A stretch of 5,822 nt of DNA from Streptococcaceae bacterium (GCA_031270215.1 JAISYB010000062.1:1-5822), one strand, 5' to 3'. Shown: positions 1 through 5,812, numbered from the stretch's first letter. Made by a program: numbers and translations. Notes: generated by a model not told the origin, from the sequence alone.

Positions 1-1
1 A

Positions 2-946
2 ACGTATACGGATATTTTGATTTATGACAAAGGACATGAAAACGATTTAGAGGTTGCTCAAAACACGTTGAATTCTATTGCAAAGAAACTAGAAGCTAGT
101 GAGCAGGGACATAGTGAAATTGATGAAATCAATGATAAGGCAGGTGTCAGCCCTGTAAAAGTATCCAAGGAAACCTTTGAATTTATGGAATATTCTGTCA
201 AATATGCCAAAGAAACTAAGGGATTGTTTAATCCAGCAATTGGCGCAATCAATAAGCTCTGGCGAATTGGTTTTCCAGATGCAGAAGTGCCTAAGGATGA
301 GTTCATCAAGCAAGCCTTAGACAAGGTAGATTATAAAGACATTGAACTCAACAAGGAAAATCAAACGGTCTTTCTTAAGAAAAAGGGAATGCTTGTTATA
401 CCCGGAGCAATTGGTAAAGCATTTTTGGGAGTTCATATTTTAGATGATTTGAAAGCTAAGGGTGTAACGACTGCGGTTGTTAATCTTGGTGGACATGCTT
501 ATACAATGGGGAAAAATCCAAAGTATAAATCAGGTGCTTGGCGAGTTGCCATTGCTAATCCTGAATTAGGTGATAGTGCACAGACCGGCGAGCTTGGGAT
601 TCTCACAAGTAAGCATATCAGTTTTAACACGAGTAACTACTACGGTCGCTATCTAAAATATGGCGATCAAGTTTACTCACACCTCTTAGACTCCAAGACT
701 GGCTATCCAATCGATAACGACTTATTAAGCGTAACAATCGTTGGAGATAATCCTGTCTGGGATGATGCATTGAGTAATTCAGTCTTTAGCATGGGATTAA
801 AAGAAGGGATGAAATATATCAATAATCACAGCGAGGTTGATGCTGTTTTTGTAACAAAGGATAAGAAGGTTTATGTTTCTAAGCATATTCCAGGGGAGTT
901 TGTGCTAACCAATACCACGTTTACCTTGGGAAAGGATATTAATTAG
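2..946 (+). CDS. ApbE-like FAD:protein FMN transferase, 5'-truncated by the window edge
   Basis: The family moves FMN from FAD onto a Ser/Thr of extracytoplasmic flavoproteins, using Mg2+; Gram-positive members are usually lipoproteins. The reading frame is open to the window edge (codons from base 2), so the signal peptide/lipobox and first strand lie outside; an internal TTG at 17 is not the real start. Family landmarks in order: SPVKVS...F...YA..T.G.FNPAIG (about 151-246), LW (258-263), the GAIGK motif (404-418), NLGGHAYTMG (481-510), SHLLDSKTGYP (676-708) and DDALSNSVFSMG (761-796). Oddities: the usual D-L-G-G/A-I-A-K-G-Y reads I-P-G-A-I-G-K-A-F, and the metal-binding Thr four residues after the conserved Asp (D at 764-766) is Asn (776-778). 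The fold is clear, but activity is uncertain and it may be a divergent paralogue. It sits 49 bases upstream of a sortase-like gene and is probably in the same operon. Confidence 0.87.
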   Translation, partial: TYTDILIYDKGHENDLEVAQNTLNSIAKKLEASEQGHSEIDEINDKAGVSPVKVSKETFEFMEYSVKYAKETKGLFNPAIGAINKLWRIGFPDAEVPKDEFIKQALDKVDYKDIELNKENQTVFLKKKGMLVIPGAIGKAFLGVHILDDLKAKGVTTAVVNLGGHAYTMGKNPKYKSGAWRVAIANPELGDSAQTGELGILTSKHISFNTSNYYGRYLKYGDQVYSHLLDSKTGYPIDNDLLSVTIVGDNPVWDDALSNSVFSMGLKEGMKYINNHSEVDAVFVTKDKKVYVSKHIPGEFVLTNTTFTLGKDIN

Positions 947-995
947 TTAGATAGAAAATAAACATATCCGCGTAGATAAAGAAAGGGAGATGACC

Positions 996-1706
996 ATGGG
1001 AAAATTGAAAAAGCTTATCACCATATTGTTTTTATTCAGTGGTATCACAGGCTTTAGCTTGTCGGCAAATGCCGAAGACGATGTTGATATTAGCTTGAGC
1101 TTTAGTAAAACTTTTACGGTCGAAAGCAAGGTGTCAACGGAAGCTAGAGCAGCAGCAGAGCCTAAGTTAGTCGAACCCTCTATGCAATCTCAGCCAACAG
1201 CAACAGAGCCGTCATCTGCTCCGGCAGAGGAGGTAAGTGAGCCGGCTGCTTCACAAACACCAACTCCTGCACCACAGGAGCAAAGAATTCCACCGACAAC
1301 CAATGCAATCACAATGCTTGGTGTTGTAATTCCATATCAAAATGGCGGTATGGCACAAGGTCAAGCAGTGATTGATGCTAATCCTAATGGTATGGCATCA
1401 ACATGGGGTGGTGCTTCTCCGTTTTCAGGAACGGATGGAATGAATACGCATTTTATTGGACATCATTGGGGAGTTTTTGACCCAGTCATTAATCTATCAA
1501 TGGGCGGCGTTGTGACTGTCTATGATAGTGTGGGAAATGCGTTTAATTACACGATCTACAAGATTAAAGTTGTTGATGTGGCAGGAAATGATGTCGATAC
1601 AGGTAAATCACTCTATGGGGAAATTACTTCAACAGGGGGCGGCGAGCGGATTGTTCTGCAAACTTGTATTGATACGACGACAAGAAGAATTATATTTGCA
1701 GCGTAA
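996..1706 (+). CDS. Exported sortase-domain protein with Pro/Ala/Glu-rich linker
   Basis: Sortases are Cys transpeptidases that join or process surface proteins outside the membrane. The 236-residue product has a Lys-rich start, a hydrophobic core (about 7-20) and an ANA|E cleavage site near residue 26. A Pro/Ala/Glu/Ser linker (about 48-100) leads to a compact sortase domain (about 103-236). The catalytic set is visible: His156 in T-H-F-I-G-H-H, Cys224 in L-Q-T-C and Arg230 in T-R-R-I-I-F-A. The protein ends six residues after Arg230. I start at ATG 996 because the AGGGAG at 984-989 lies 6 bases upstream; ATG 990 directly abuts that site. Canonical sortases are held by an uncleaved N-terminal helix, whereas this one looks cleavable and may be released or loosely wall-held. 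No LPXTG-type substrate is visible in the window. Its subclass cannot be set by eye. It follows the ApbE gene by 49 bases, probably co-transcribed. Confidence 0.85.
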   Translation: MGKLKKLITILFLFSGITGFSLSANAEDDVDISLSFSKTFTVESKVSTEARAAAEPKLVEPSMQSQPTATEPSSAPAEEVSEPAASQTPTPAPQEQRIPPTTNAITMLGVVIPYQNGGMAQGQAVIDANPNGMASTWGGASPFSGTDGMNTHFIGHHWGVFDPVINLSMGGVVTVYDSVGNAFNYTIYKIKVVDVAGNDVDTGKSLYGEITSTGGGERIVLQTCIDTTTRRIIFAA

Positions 1707-1743
1707 AAAATAACTATTACGTTAAAAAGGGTCGATAAAAGAA

Positions 1744-1956
1744 GGTGAGACAGTAGCGTTTAACGATGTAGAAAATTAGGAAATTGCGGACATTTCATTC
1801 ACCAATGTTCAAAAATTTTCGCTTTCTAGGCAAACGAAGTTGAGTCTGACCCAAAAGTCTTGAAAATAGAAAAATCGTATGAAATTCATTTGTGAAAACA
1901 TTGATTTCATGCGTTTTTTCTATTTCATAATCAACGAATTTTAGACTTTTGGGTCA
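1744..1956. repeat. Composite intergenic palindromic repeat (two hairpin modules)
   Basis: Directly seen: a 14-bp perfect inverted repeat, TGACCCAAAAGTCT at 1847-1860 and its reverse complement at 1943-1956, encloses a second stem of 22 bp with 20 matches (1864-1885 against 1904-1925, 18-base loop). A left module is bounded by GGTGAGAC (1744-1751) and GTCTGACC (1844-1851), complementary with one mismatch; the far right end GGGTCACC (1951-1958) resembles these ends too. Inference: this looks like one of the small non-coding dispersed palindromic elements common in Lactobacillales, possibly a MITE relic. Lying between convergent operons, it could also end transcription from the plus-strand operon, although no strong T-run follows. 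Confidence 0.6.
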
Positions 1957-2080
1957 CCTCTTGTTTTAGATAAATTCCCAAATATTTGCGAGGCGTGCCT
2001 AAATACTACGCCTTTACGCATGGGTGTTAAGATAGTCGAGTGAATAAATGTCAGATTATTTAAAGCTGAAACGGCTTGCT

Positions 2081-2127
2081 GAAAAAGCTTAAAGGCATTT
2101 TTTGCCTGTATCTTTTGTCAAAGCTTT
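2081..2127 (-). terminator. Candidate weak terminator of the minus-strand operon
   Basis: Read on the minus strand, AAAGCTT (2127-2121) pairs with AAGCTTT (2090-2084), and inside it AGGCA (2107-2103) pairs with TGCCT (2097-2093) across a 5-base loop. The outer arm runs into TTTTTC. The stems are short and AT-rich and the T-run overlaps the stem, so this is only a plausible end for the transcript about 120 bases past the TPM-domain gene. It overlaps the end of the short ORF at 2089-2184, and the two readings may compete. Confidence 0.25.
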
Positions 2128-2184
2128 GTAGCCGTTAAAGCTATACTTAAACTTGGCAATTTTTCGCTTTTTTGGACAAGTCAT
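2089..2184 (-). CDS. Possible 31-residue Lys-rich small protein
   Basis: I do not recognise this product. It has an ATG at 2184-2182 preceded by AAAAGGAG (GGAG at 2192-2189, 4-base spacer), which is as good as the sites of the large genes. The peptide begins M-T-C-P-K-K-R-K and ends G-K-K-C-L: about a third is Lys/Arg, with two Cys, no signal peptide and no membrane segment. It sits 63 bases downstream of the TPM-domain gene on the same strand and could share its transcript. The same bases form nested inverted repeats, so the ORF may be chance within a structured 3' region or a remnant of a longer gene. Confidence 0.25.
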   Translation of the reverse strand: MTCPKKRKIAKFKYSFNGYKALTKDTGKKCL

Positions 2185-2247
2185 TTAGCTCCTTTTGCGT
2201 TATCGTCATCTTCGCAATCCACCGAGAACTTGAAATACCACTCGGTT

Positions 2248-3021
2248 TTAAAAGCTTCGACTGCCACCGCCAAAGCTTCCGCCGCCTGTTGTATGTGTGC
2301 CGCCACTGTCAGATTTTGGCTTAGGAATGACTCGAGTTGTCACATAGGAGTTGACTAATTTATCCTGATGTTCAGTAATCTTAAGCGTACTATTTTTTTG
2401 GTAATCATAGTTGTAATTACCGATTTTCAGTTGATATTTCATTTGAGTTAAAATGAAGAATACAACAGCTACAAGCAGAGCAATCAGTGCTGCGATACTT
2501 GCCTCTGTTAAAGTAATTGCTTTTTTGATAATCAACTGTCCGCTTGAAGTGATTTCGTATTTCTCACCTGAAATGCCAGCTTTTCGATATTTCGCAATGT
2601 CTGTGACAAATTGACTTGCAGCGCTGTCGTAGCTGGCGTCCTTTAAATCGCTTTGGATATTATCTAGGCTTTTATTTAGGCGAGAATTCGTCCAAAACTT
2701 AATCATTAAGCCGCTGGTCGTGATATGAATATTGCGTGTATTCATATTGATGACCATTGCAATTCCGTTTTTGTTTTCACCAACCTGACTACTTAGATAA
2801 TAATCAGAAAAGCTCTGAATGTCATCGGTATATTCGTCCGTCGTTAAGATGAAAATTCCGGATTTTAATTGCTTGGCTTCTTCTTGCATTTTGGGCAGCA
2901 GTTTAGCTTTGAGTTCTTCGTTAAAAAGGTTTAGATTATCCTCGATTTTGACCTCGCTTGCTTTGACCTTGACTGAAATCAGGCAAAGTAAGAATGCGAC
3001 TGCACAAATTATTTTTTTCAT
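2248..3021 (-). CDS. TPM-domain membrane protein, YdjH-like (UPF0603)
   Basis: The 257-residue product has a signal peptide (about 1-21, V-K-A|S), a TPM domain (about 25-150; F-N-E-E-L near 33, G-I-F-I-L-T near 55, N-G-I-A-M-V near 85), one membrane helix (about 171-194) and a tail ending in Gly/Ser/Phe repeats (G-G-G-S-F-G-G-G-S). This matches UPF0603 proteins such as B. subtilis YdjH, with similar length. Predicted topology: TPM domain outside, low-complexity tail in the cytoplasm. TPM domains are often tied to membrane-complex assembly or repair; the biochemical role is not established. The start is ATG 3021-3019, because M-K-K plus the hydrophobic core follows. It overlaps the preceding gene's stop as ATGA, so translation is probably coupled; only a weak GGGG lies upstream. 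It is the last gene of the three-gene operon. Confidence 0.82.
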   Translation of the reverse strand: MKKIICAVAFLLCLISVKVKASEVKIEDNLNLFNEELKAKLLPKMQEEAKQLKSGIFILTTDEYTDDIQSFSDYYLSSQVGENKNGIAMVINMNTRNIHITTSGLMIKFWTNSRLNKSLDNIQSDLKDASYDSAASQFVTDIAKYRKAGISGEKYEITSSGQLIIKKAITLTEASIAALIALLVAVVFFILTQMKYQLKIGNYNYDYQKNSTLKITEHQDKLVNSYVTTRVIPKPKSDSGGTHTTGGGSFGGGSRSF

Positions 3022-4073
3022 ATCAGATACCCCACAAACAACCCGATAACTAGGATTATTAAGCAAATAACAACAGCGTGAAGCAATAATTTTGCATGGT
3101 TGGTTGGCAGTACACCCGAAATTTTCCCAGTCTGTCCATTGATTGCAAAATAATAAAGCTTATCATTGTGATGATAGGTTAAGACCCACAGCGGAAGCAG
3201 GAGATATTTGGGTGTGGTATCATCCTCCAATGTAAATTTGTCTTGATGTAAGCTGGTGTATTCCCTTGAGGCTTCTGATGTGATTAGTGATTTACTATAT
3301 TGAGTAATTTCAGACTTGACTTCATCAGCCATTTCTTGATACTCAATATCTCGCTTTTCAGCCATAAATCCAGCAAGGTAGGGTGTTTTAAAATCAACCA
3401 AAGCTGAGAAATCAAAAGGCTCGACATTGCTAAACATTTTTTGATTTAAATTTTTAGTTAATGCTGATTTAAGTAAATCAGTGAAATGCAATAAACCAAC
3501 ACGTATGACGGCAAAAATCTTTGTTTCGGTGTATTCTAAATCACCAACACGCCAGATACGAAGTTTTTTTCCAGTTGCAGAAAGCTTGCCGACGGATTCA
3601 GATTCCATATACCAAAATGGGAAATAGACGCCGCTTAATTTCTCAACCTGTTCTTTACTGTAAAAGTTTTTATCGACATAATGCTGATGCTTAATCCATT
3701 GGGCAAAGAGCGCATTAGCACGTTCCTTGTCAAGCTGAAATGGAATGAGCTTCTGCGGTGCAAATTCGCCGGATAATCGTTCAACGAGGACAACCGGATT
3801 GTGGCAGTAGTAGCAAAATGTTGCCGCAGTCGTTGCGTCTGTATAGACCTGTGCGCCGCAGCTATTGCATTGATAAAGCTTGATCTGCTTTTTGGGGTCT
3901 CCTTCATTACTCTGCGTTTCACTAGCCGTTTGCGTCTGTGAGTTGGCAAAGGTTTGAATTTCCGCCTCGGTAAAAATACTCAAGCAGTAGGGGCAATGAA
4001 ATTTTTGGTCATTTGGTTCAAAGGTTAAATAACCGCCACAATTAAGACAGCGATGTGTTTGGGCTTCACTCAT
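3018..4073 (-). CDS. Tail-anchored double zinc-ribbon protein, YdjG-like
   Basis: The 351-residue product opens with two zinc ribbons of identical spacing, C9/C12/C27/C30 and C69/C72/C87/C90 (CxxC-x14-CxxC), joined by a polar Q/T/S-rich linker. A family-typical central region follows (about 105-320; Y-F-P-F-W-Y near 150, L-L-L-P-L-W-V-L-T-Y near 291-300), then one C-terminal helix (about 329-350), so the bulk should be cytosolic and tail-anchored. This architecture matches B. subtilis YdjG, a partner of the SPFH protein YdjI. Relatives are sometimes labelled as PriA helicase or TFIIB-type because of the ribbons; no helicase motif is seen. GGAG at 4084-4081, inside the upstream gene's last codons, lies 7 bases before the ATG; the gap to that gene is 4 bases. 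Its stop overlaps the next start (ATGA). The role is inferred as a scaffold or adaptor at the membrane. Confidence 0.82.
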   Translation of the reverse strand: MSEAQTHRCLNCGGYLTFEPNDQKFHCPYCLSIFTEAEIQTFANSQTQTASETQSNEGDPKKQIKLYQCNSCGAQVYTDATTAATFCYYCHNPVVLVERLSGEFAPQKLIPFQLDKERANALFAQWIKHQHYVDKNFYSKEQVEKLSGVYFPFWYMESESVGKLSATGKKLRIWRVGDLEYTETKIFAVIRVGLLHFTDLLKSALTKNLNQKMFSNVEPFDFSALVDFKTPYLAGFMAEKRDIEYQEMADEVKSEITQYSKSLITSEASREYTSLHQDKFTLEDDTTPKYLLLPLWVLTYHHNDKLYYFAINGQTGKISGVLPTNHAKLLLHAVVICLIILVIGLFVGYLI

Positions 4074-4077
4074 TTAC

Positions 4078-5280
4078 TCACTCCACTGGCTTTGCGACAA
4101 ATGGCTGACCACATTCGGGACAAAACTTAGGAACACCATTTGACAAATCAACAATCGCTTCGCAGCTTGAGCAACGCATTTCAATTTTTACACCTGAAGT
4201 AGCCTGCGGCTTTGGCTTTTCGCTGCCACAGTTTGAACAAAAATTGCCGGTATTTTGCGTATTACATTTCGGACAAATCCAAGTATTTGCATTGGCTTGA
4301 GGCGTCGCATTATTTTGAAAAAGTCCAGCACCTGCATTCATACCAACGCCCATGCCGACAAATGCATTCGCAGAGCCACTCGGATTACTACCGGCATCTT
4401 TTAAGCCTTCGGCAATTGAGCCTTGAACAAAGCCTTGTCGGATTGCAGCGTCTCCTAGCATTGCCCCTTTATTGCGCATATTGATTAGATTTTGTGAATC
4501 GTCAGTGTAGGAGATACTTTCGACTGCAACGGCAACAACCTCAATTCCGCGCAAGCTCTTCCAGCTTTCATCTAAGGCATTTGACATAAATTGAGAAAGC
4601 TCTAGTGATTTTGAAGGCAGGTAGGAAATTCTGACACCCTGCGTTGATAGCTGATTAATTGAAGTCGTCAGTCCCATAATGAATTCTGCTAAAAATTGCT
4701 CATTAATATCACTGATTGTTACACGTCTTAGATTGCGTGGTGCGGTATTCGCATAAAAGAGAATTGGGTCGCTGATTTTGACTGAGTAATTTCCAAATGC
4801 ACGCAGGAATAGCTCGGCATTATAGAAATTGTCAAAATATTGCAATGGACTTGGTGTGCCAAATTTAATCCCCTTAATCTCGGCTAAGTTAACAAAAAAG
4901 ACTTGTTGCTTTTGCGGCGTGACACCGCCAAATTTGAAACGATTAAATGCTTCGTCAATTGACTCCTTCAATGAACCCGAAAATAAACTTGGTGCAGTGT
5001 CATTGCTTACGGTATAATAGCCCTCCTCAGCGGAGAAATCAATAATCTTTCCGCCGTCAACTAAAAGCATCATTGTATTGACCGGTACATGAATAATTGA
5101 GCCGTCTGTGATAAAATCAGCAGTTCCTTTTTTATTGCTGCCACGCTTATCATCTCGTCTAACTGCGACACCACTAGTTAATAAAGTATCTTGACTTAAA
5201 TCATCAGGCTCAATGACTTCTAGCCAGCTATCTGCTAATGAGCCGGAAATCATACTTGTTGCTGCTTTGATAATACCCAT
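4078..5280 (-). CDS. SPFH/band-7 protein with C-terminal zinc ribbons, YdjI-like
   Basis: The 400-residue product begins M-G-I-I-K-A-A and continues W-L-E-V-I-E-P, the usual opening of the bacterial 'virion core protein/SPFH' family. The SPFH domain spans about 20-265 (Y-F-D-N-F-Y-N-A-E-L near 148, R-G-I-E-V near 244), followed by a short helical stretch, a Gly/Ala/Met/Asn-rich linker (about 297-332) and two zinc ribbons: C336/C339/C348/C351 and C370/C373/C387/C390. No membrane segment is obvious, so binding is peripheral or through partners. B. subtilis YdjI, of the same type, helps bring PspA to the membrane under stress. SPFH proteins form large oligomers and organise membrane domains. The start is supported by GGAGG at 5291-5287 with a 6-base spacer. 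It is first in the operon here, whereas ydjI is last in B. subtilis. It exceeds YdjI in length, as far as I recall the latter at about 320 residues. Confidence 0.88.
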   Translation of the reverse strand: MGIIKAATSMISGSLADSWLEVIEPDDLSQDTLLTSGVAVRRDDKRGSNKKGTADFITDGSIIHVPVNTMMLLVDGGKIIDFSAEEGYYTVSNDTAPSLFSGSLKESIDEAFNRFKFGGVTPQKQQVFFVNLAEIKGIKFGTPSPLQYFDNFYNAELFLRAFGNYSVKISDPILFYANTAPRNLRRVTISDINEQFLAEFIMGLTTSINQLSTQGVRISYLPSKSLELSQFMSNALDESWKSLRGIEVVAVAVESISYTDDSQNLINMRNKGAMLGDAAIRQGFVQGSIAEGLKDAGSNPSGSANAFVGMGVGMNAGAGLFQNNATPQANANTWICPKCNTQNTGNFCSNCGSEKPKPQATSGVKIEMRCSSCEAIVDLSNGVPKFCPECGQPFVAKPVE

Positions 5281-5314
5281 AATTTTCCTCCAAATTGTAT
5301 TTATCTACGTTTTT

Positions 5315-5342
5315 TATCTACCCTTTTATTTTACCTTATCAA
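5315..5342 (-). promoter_or_regulatory. Candidate vegetative promoter of the SPFH operon
   Basis: On the minus strand TTGATA (5342-5337) and TAGATA (5320-5315) are spaced by 16 bases and resemble the -35 and -10 boxes of a housekeeping sigma factor. Transcription would start near 5308 and leave a leader of about 28 bases that includes the GGAGG site. The 9-mer GTAGATAAA occurs twice here (5321-5313 and 5308-5300), the first overlapping the -10 box. The surroundings are AT-rich, so chance matches are likely. I see no clear extracytoplasmic-sigma or LiaR-type box, but cannot exclude one. Confidence 0.45.
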
Positions 5343-5440
5343 CGAAAATATAAGTAGTGGAATTTTTATAAAGATATAAAGATAATTCGCCCGATATGCC
5401 GGCTTTTAAGTCACCAGCAGTAACCTTTATATTCAAGCAT

Positions 5441-5509
5441 ATTCATCACCCATCTATAAGTTCTGCCTAATTAAATTAATTAGGCAGAACTTATAGATGG
5501 GTGATGAAT
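5441..5509. repeat. Perfect 69-bp palindrome (34-bp arms, 1-base centre)
   Basis: The arms at 5441-5474 and 5476-5509 are exact reverse complements around a single A at 5475, with no mismatch. The left arm starts ATTCATCACCCATC and the right arm ends with its complement. The inner 20 or so bases are AT-rich (CCTAATTAA type), so the DNA could extrude as a cruciform and any transcript would form a 34-bp hairpin. It lies between the promoter of the SPFH operon and an IS605-type transposase remnant. No T-run follows on either strand, so it is not a standard terminator. An insertion-element end, a recombination fold-back scar and an assembly artefact are all possible. Confidence 0.9.
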
Positions 5510-5523
5510 GCCGTTGGGTATGT

Positions 5524-5542
5524 GGGTTACCTTTGGTAACTC
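5524..5542. repeat. Small hairpin, possible insertion-sequence end structure
   Basis: GTTACC (5526-5531) and GGTAAC (5535-5540) form a perfect 6-bp stem with a TTT loop, extended by one G-T and one G-C pair. IS200/IS605 elements carry small subterminal hairpins that their TnpA recognises as single strands. This one is about 45 bases upstream of the TnpA remnant and on the expected side for a left end. The assignment is inference; a chance hairpin is possible. Confidence 0.35.
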
Positions 5543-5584
5543 GAAGACCGACAAGTAAAGCATATTGCCTTTTCATTTTGTTCC

Positions 5585-5812
5585 ATGATACAATTTATGT
5601 TCAAAGCACAACCGAAAACAGAACTGACCAAATTTATCAATGCTTATAAAAGCGCTAGTTCACGATTGATAAAGCGTGATTATCCAAGAGTAAAACAATA
5701 TCTTTGGAAAGAAATGTTTTGGTCTAAAAGTTTCTGCCTGTTGACAACTGGTGGCGCACCCATTGATGTCATCAAAAAGTATATTCAGAATCAAGGTAAT
5801 AATCACAAATAG
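5585..5812 (+). pseudogene. tnpA: IS200/IS605-family TnpA transposase, N-terminally truncated
   Basis: Recognisable family blocks are F-M-F-K-A-Q-P-K-T-E-L, F-I-N-A-Y-K-S-A-S-S-R-L-I-K, L-W-K-E-M-F-W-S-K-S-F-C-L-L-T-T-G-G-A-P-I and the C-terminal helix with the catalytic Tyr in K-K-Y-I-Q-N-Q (Tyr codon 5780-5782). The intact single-strand transposase has about 130-155 residues, with an HUH motif (usually D-H-I/V-H-x-x-F) just before the first block. Here only 75 codons remain and the HUH position reads M-I-Q-F-M-F, so both metal-binding His are absent. Upstream bases CCATGATACAA look like CCATATACAT with one base inserted and one changed, suggesting a decayed HUH codon pair. No ribosome binding site precedes the ATG. 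Inactive on its own. The right end, or a tnpB, would lie beyond the window. Confidence 0.82.

Larger units (their letters stand above)
1957..2247. other. Convergent intergenic region with small hairpins
   Basis: No long ORF lies here. Hairpins seen: AGGCGT (1991-1996) with ACGCCT (2008-2013), flanked by GCG/CGC across a 3-base bulge; a long imperfect stem, AGCTGAAACGGCT (2064-2076) against 2130-2142 with 11 of 13 paired, which encloses two shorter stems; and ACCGAG (2221-2226) with CTCGGT (2241-2246), a 14-base loop followed by TTTT on the plus strand. The last lies next to the stop codon of the TPM-domain gene and could be a weak terminator for plus-strand transcripts. A short minus-strand ORF (2089-2184) is listed separately. 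Beyond these I see no recognisable gene fragment. Confidence 0.5.

Noticed and set aside
58..324. Minus-strand ORFs opposite the ApbE gene
   Set aside because: They are antisense shadows of conserved ApbE motifs; two different overlapping frames are open, which points to composition and not coding.
973..978. TAGATA as the -10 box of a separate sortase promoter
   Set aside because: No acceptable -35 lies 16-18 bases upstream, and the start point would fall inside the ribosome binding site.
990..995. ATG at 990 as the start of the sortase-domain gene
   Set aside because: It directly abuts the AGGGAG site (984-989), leaving no spacer; ATG 996 has a 6-base spacer and gives a cleaner signal peptide.
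2221..2250. ACCGAG/CTCGGT hairpin plus TTTT as a firm terminator
   Set aside because: The stem is only 6 bp with a 14-base loop, the T-run is short, and it lies over 500 bases past the plus-strand operon; kept only as a remark.
3022..3066. Upstream start (about 3066) for the TPM-domain gene
   Set aside because: The extra residues are only the other-frame reading of the YdjG-like membrane tail; ATG 3021 begins a normal signal peptide and makes a typical ATGA junction.
3635..3949. 104-codon minus-strand ORF inside the YdjG-like gene
   Set aside because: It is an alternate-frame shadow of a strongly supported zinc-ribbon coding region, with no recognisable domain and an Arg/Ser-rich composition typical of frame shadows.
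3984..4050. Zinc-ribbon protein as a PriA helicase or transcription factor
   Set aside because: Only the CxxC ribbons resemble those proteins; Walker motifs and DNA-binding folds are absent, and a C-terminal membrane helix is present.
4212..4484. Plus-strand 90-codon ORF opposite the SPFH gene
   Set aside because: It is antisense to a well-supported coding sequence, with no ribosome binding site or family resemblance.
5361..5390. Direct repeat ATAAAGATATAAAGATA as an operator
   Set aside because: It is a short low-complexity AT repeat upstream of the candidate promoter; nothing ties it to a known regulator.
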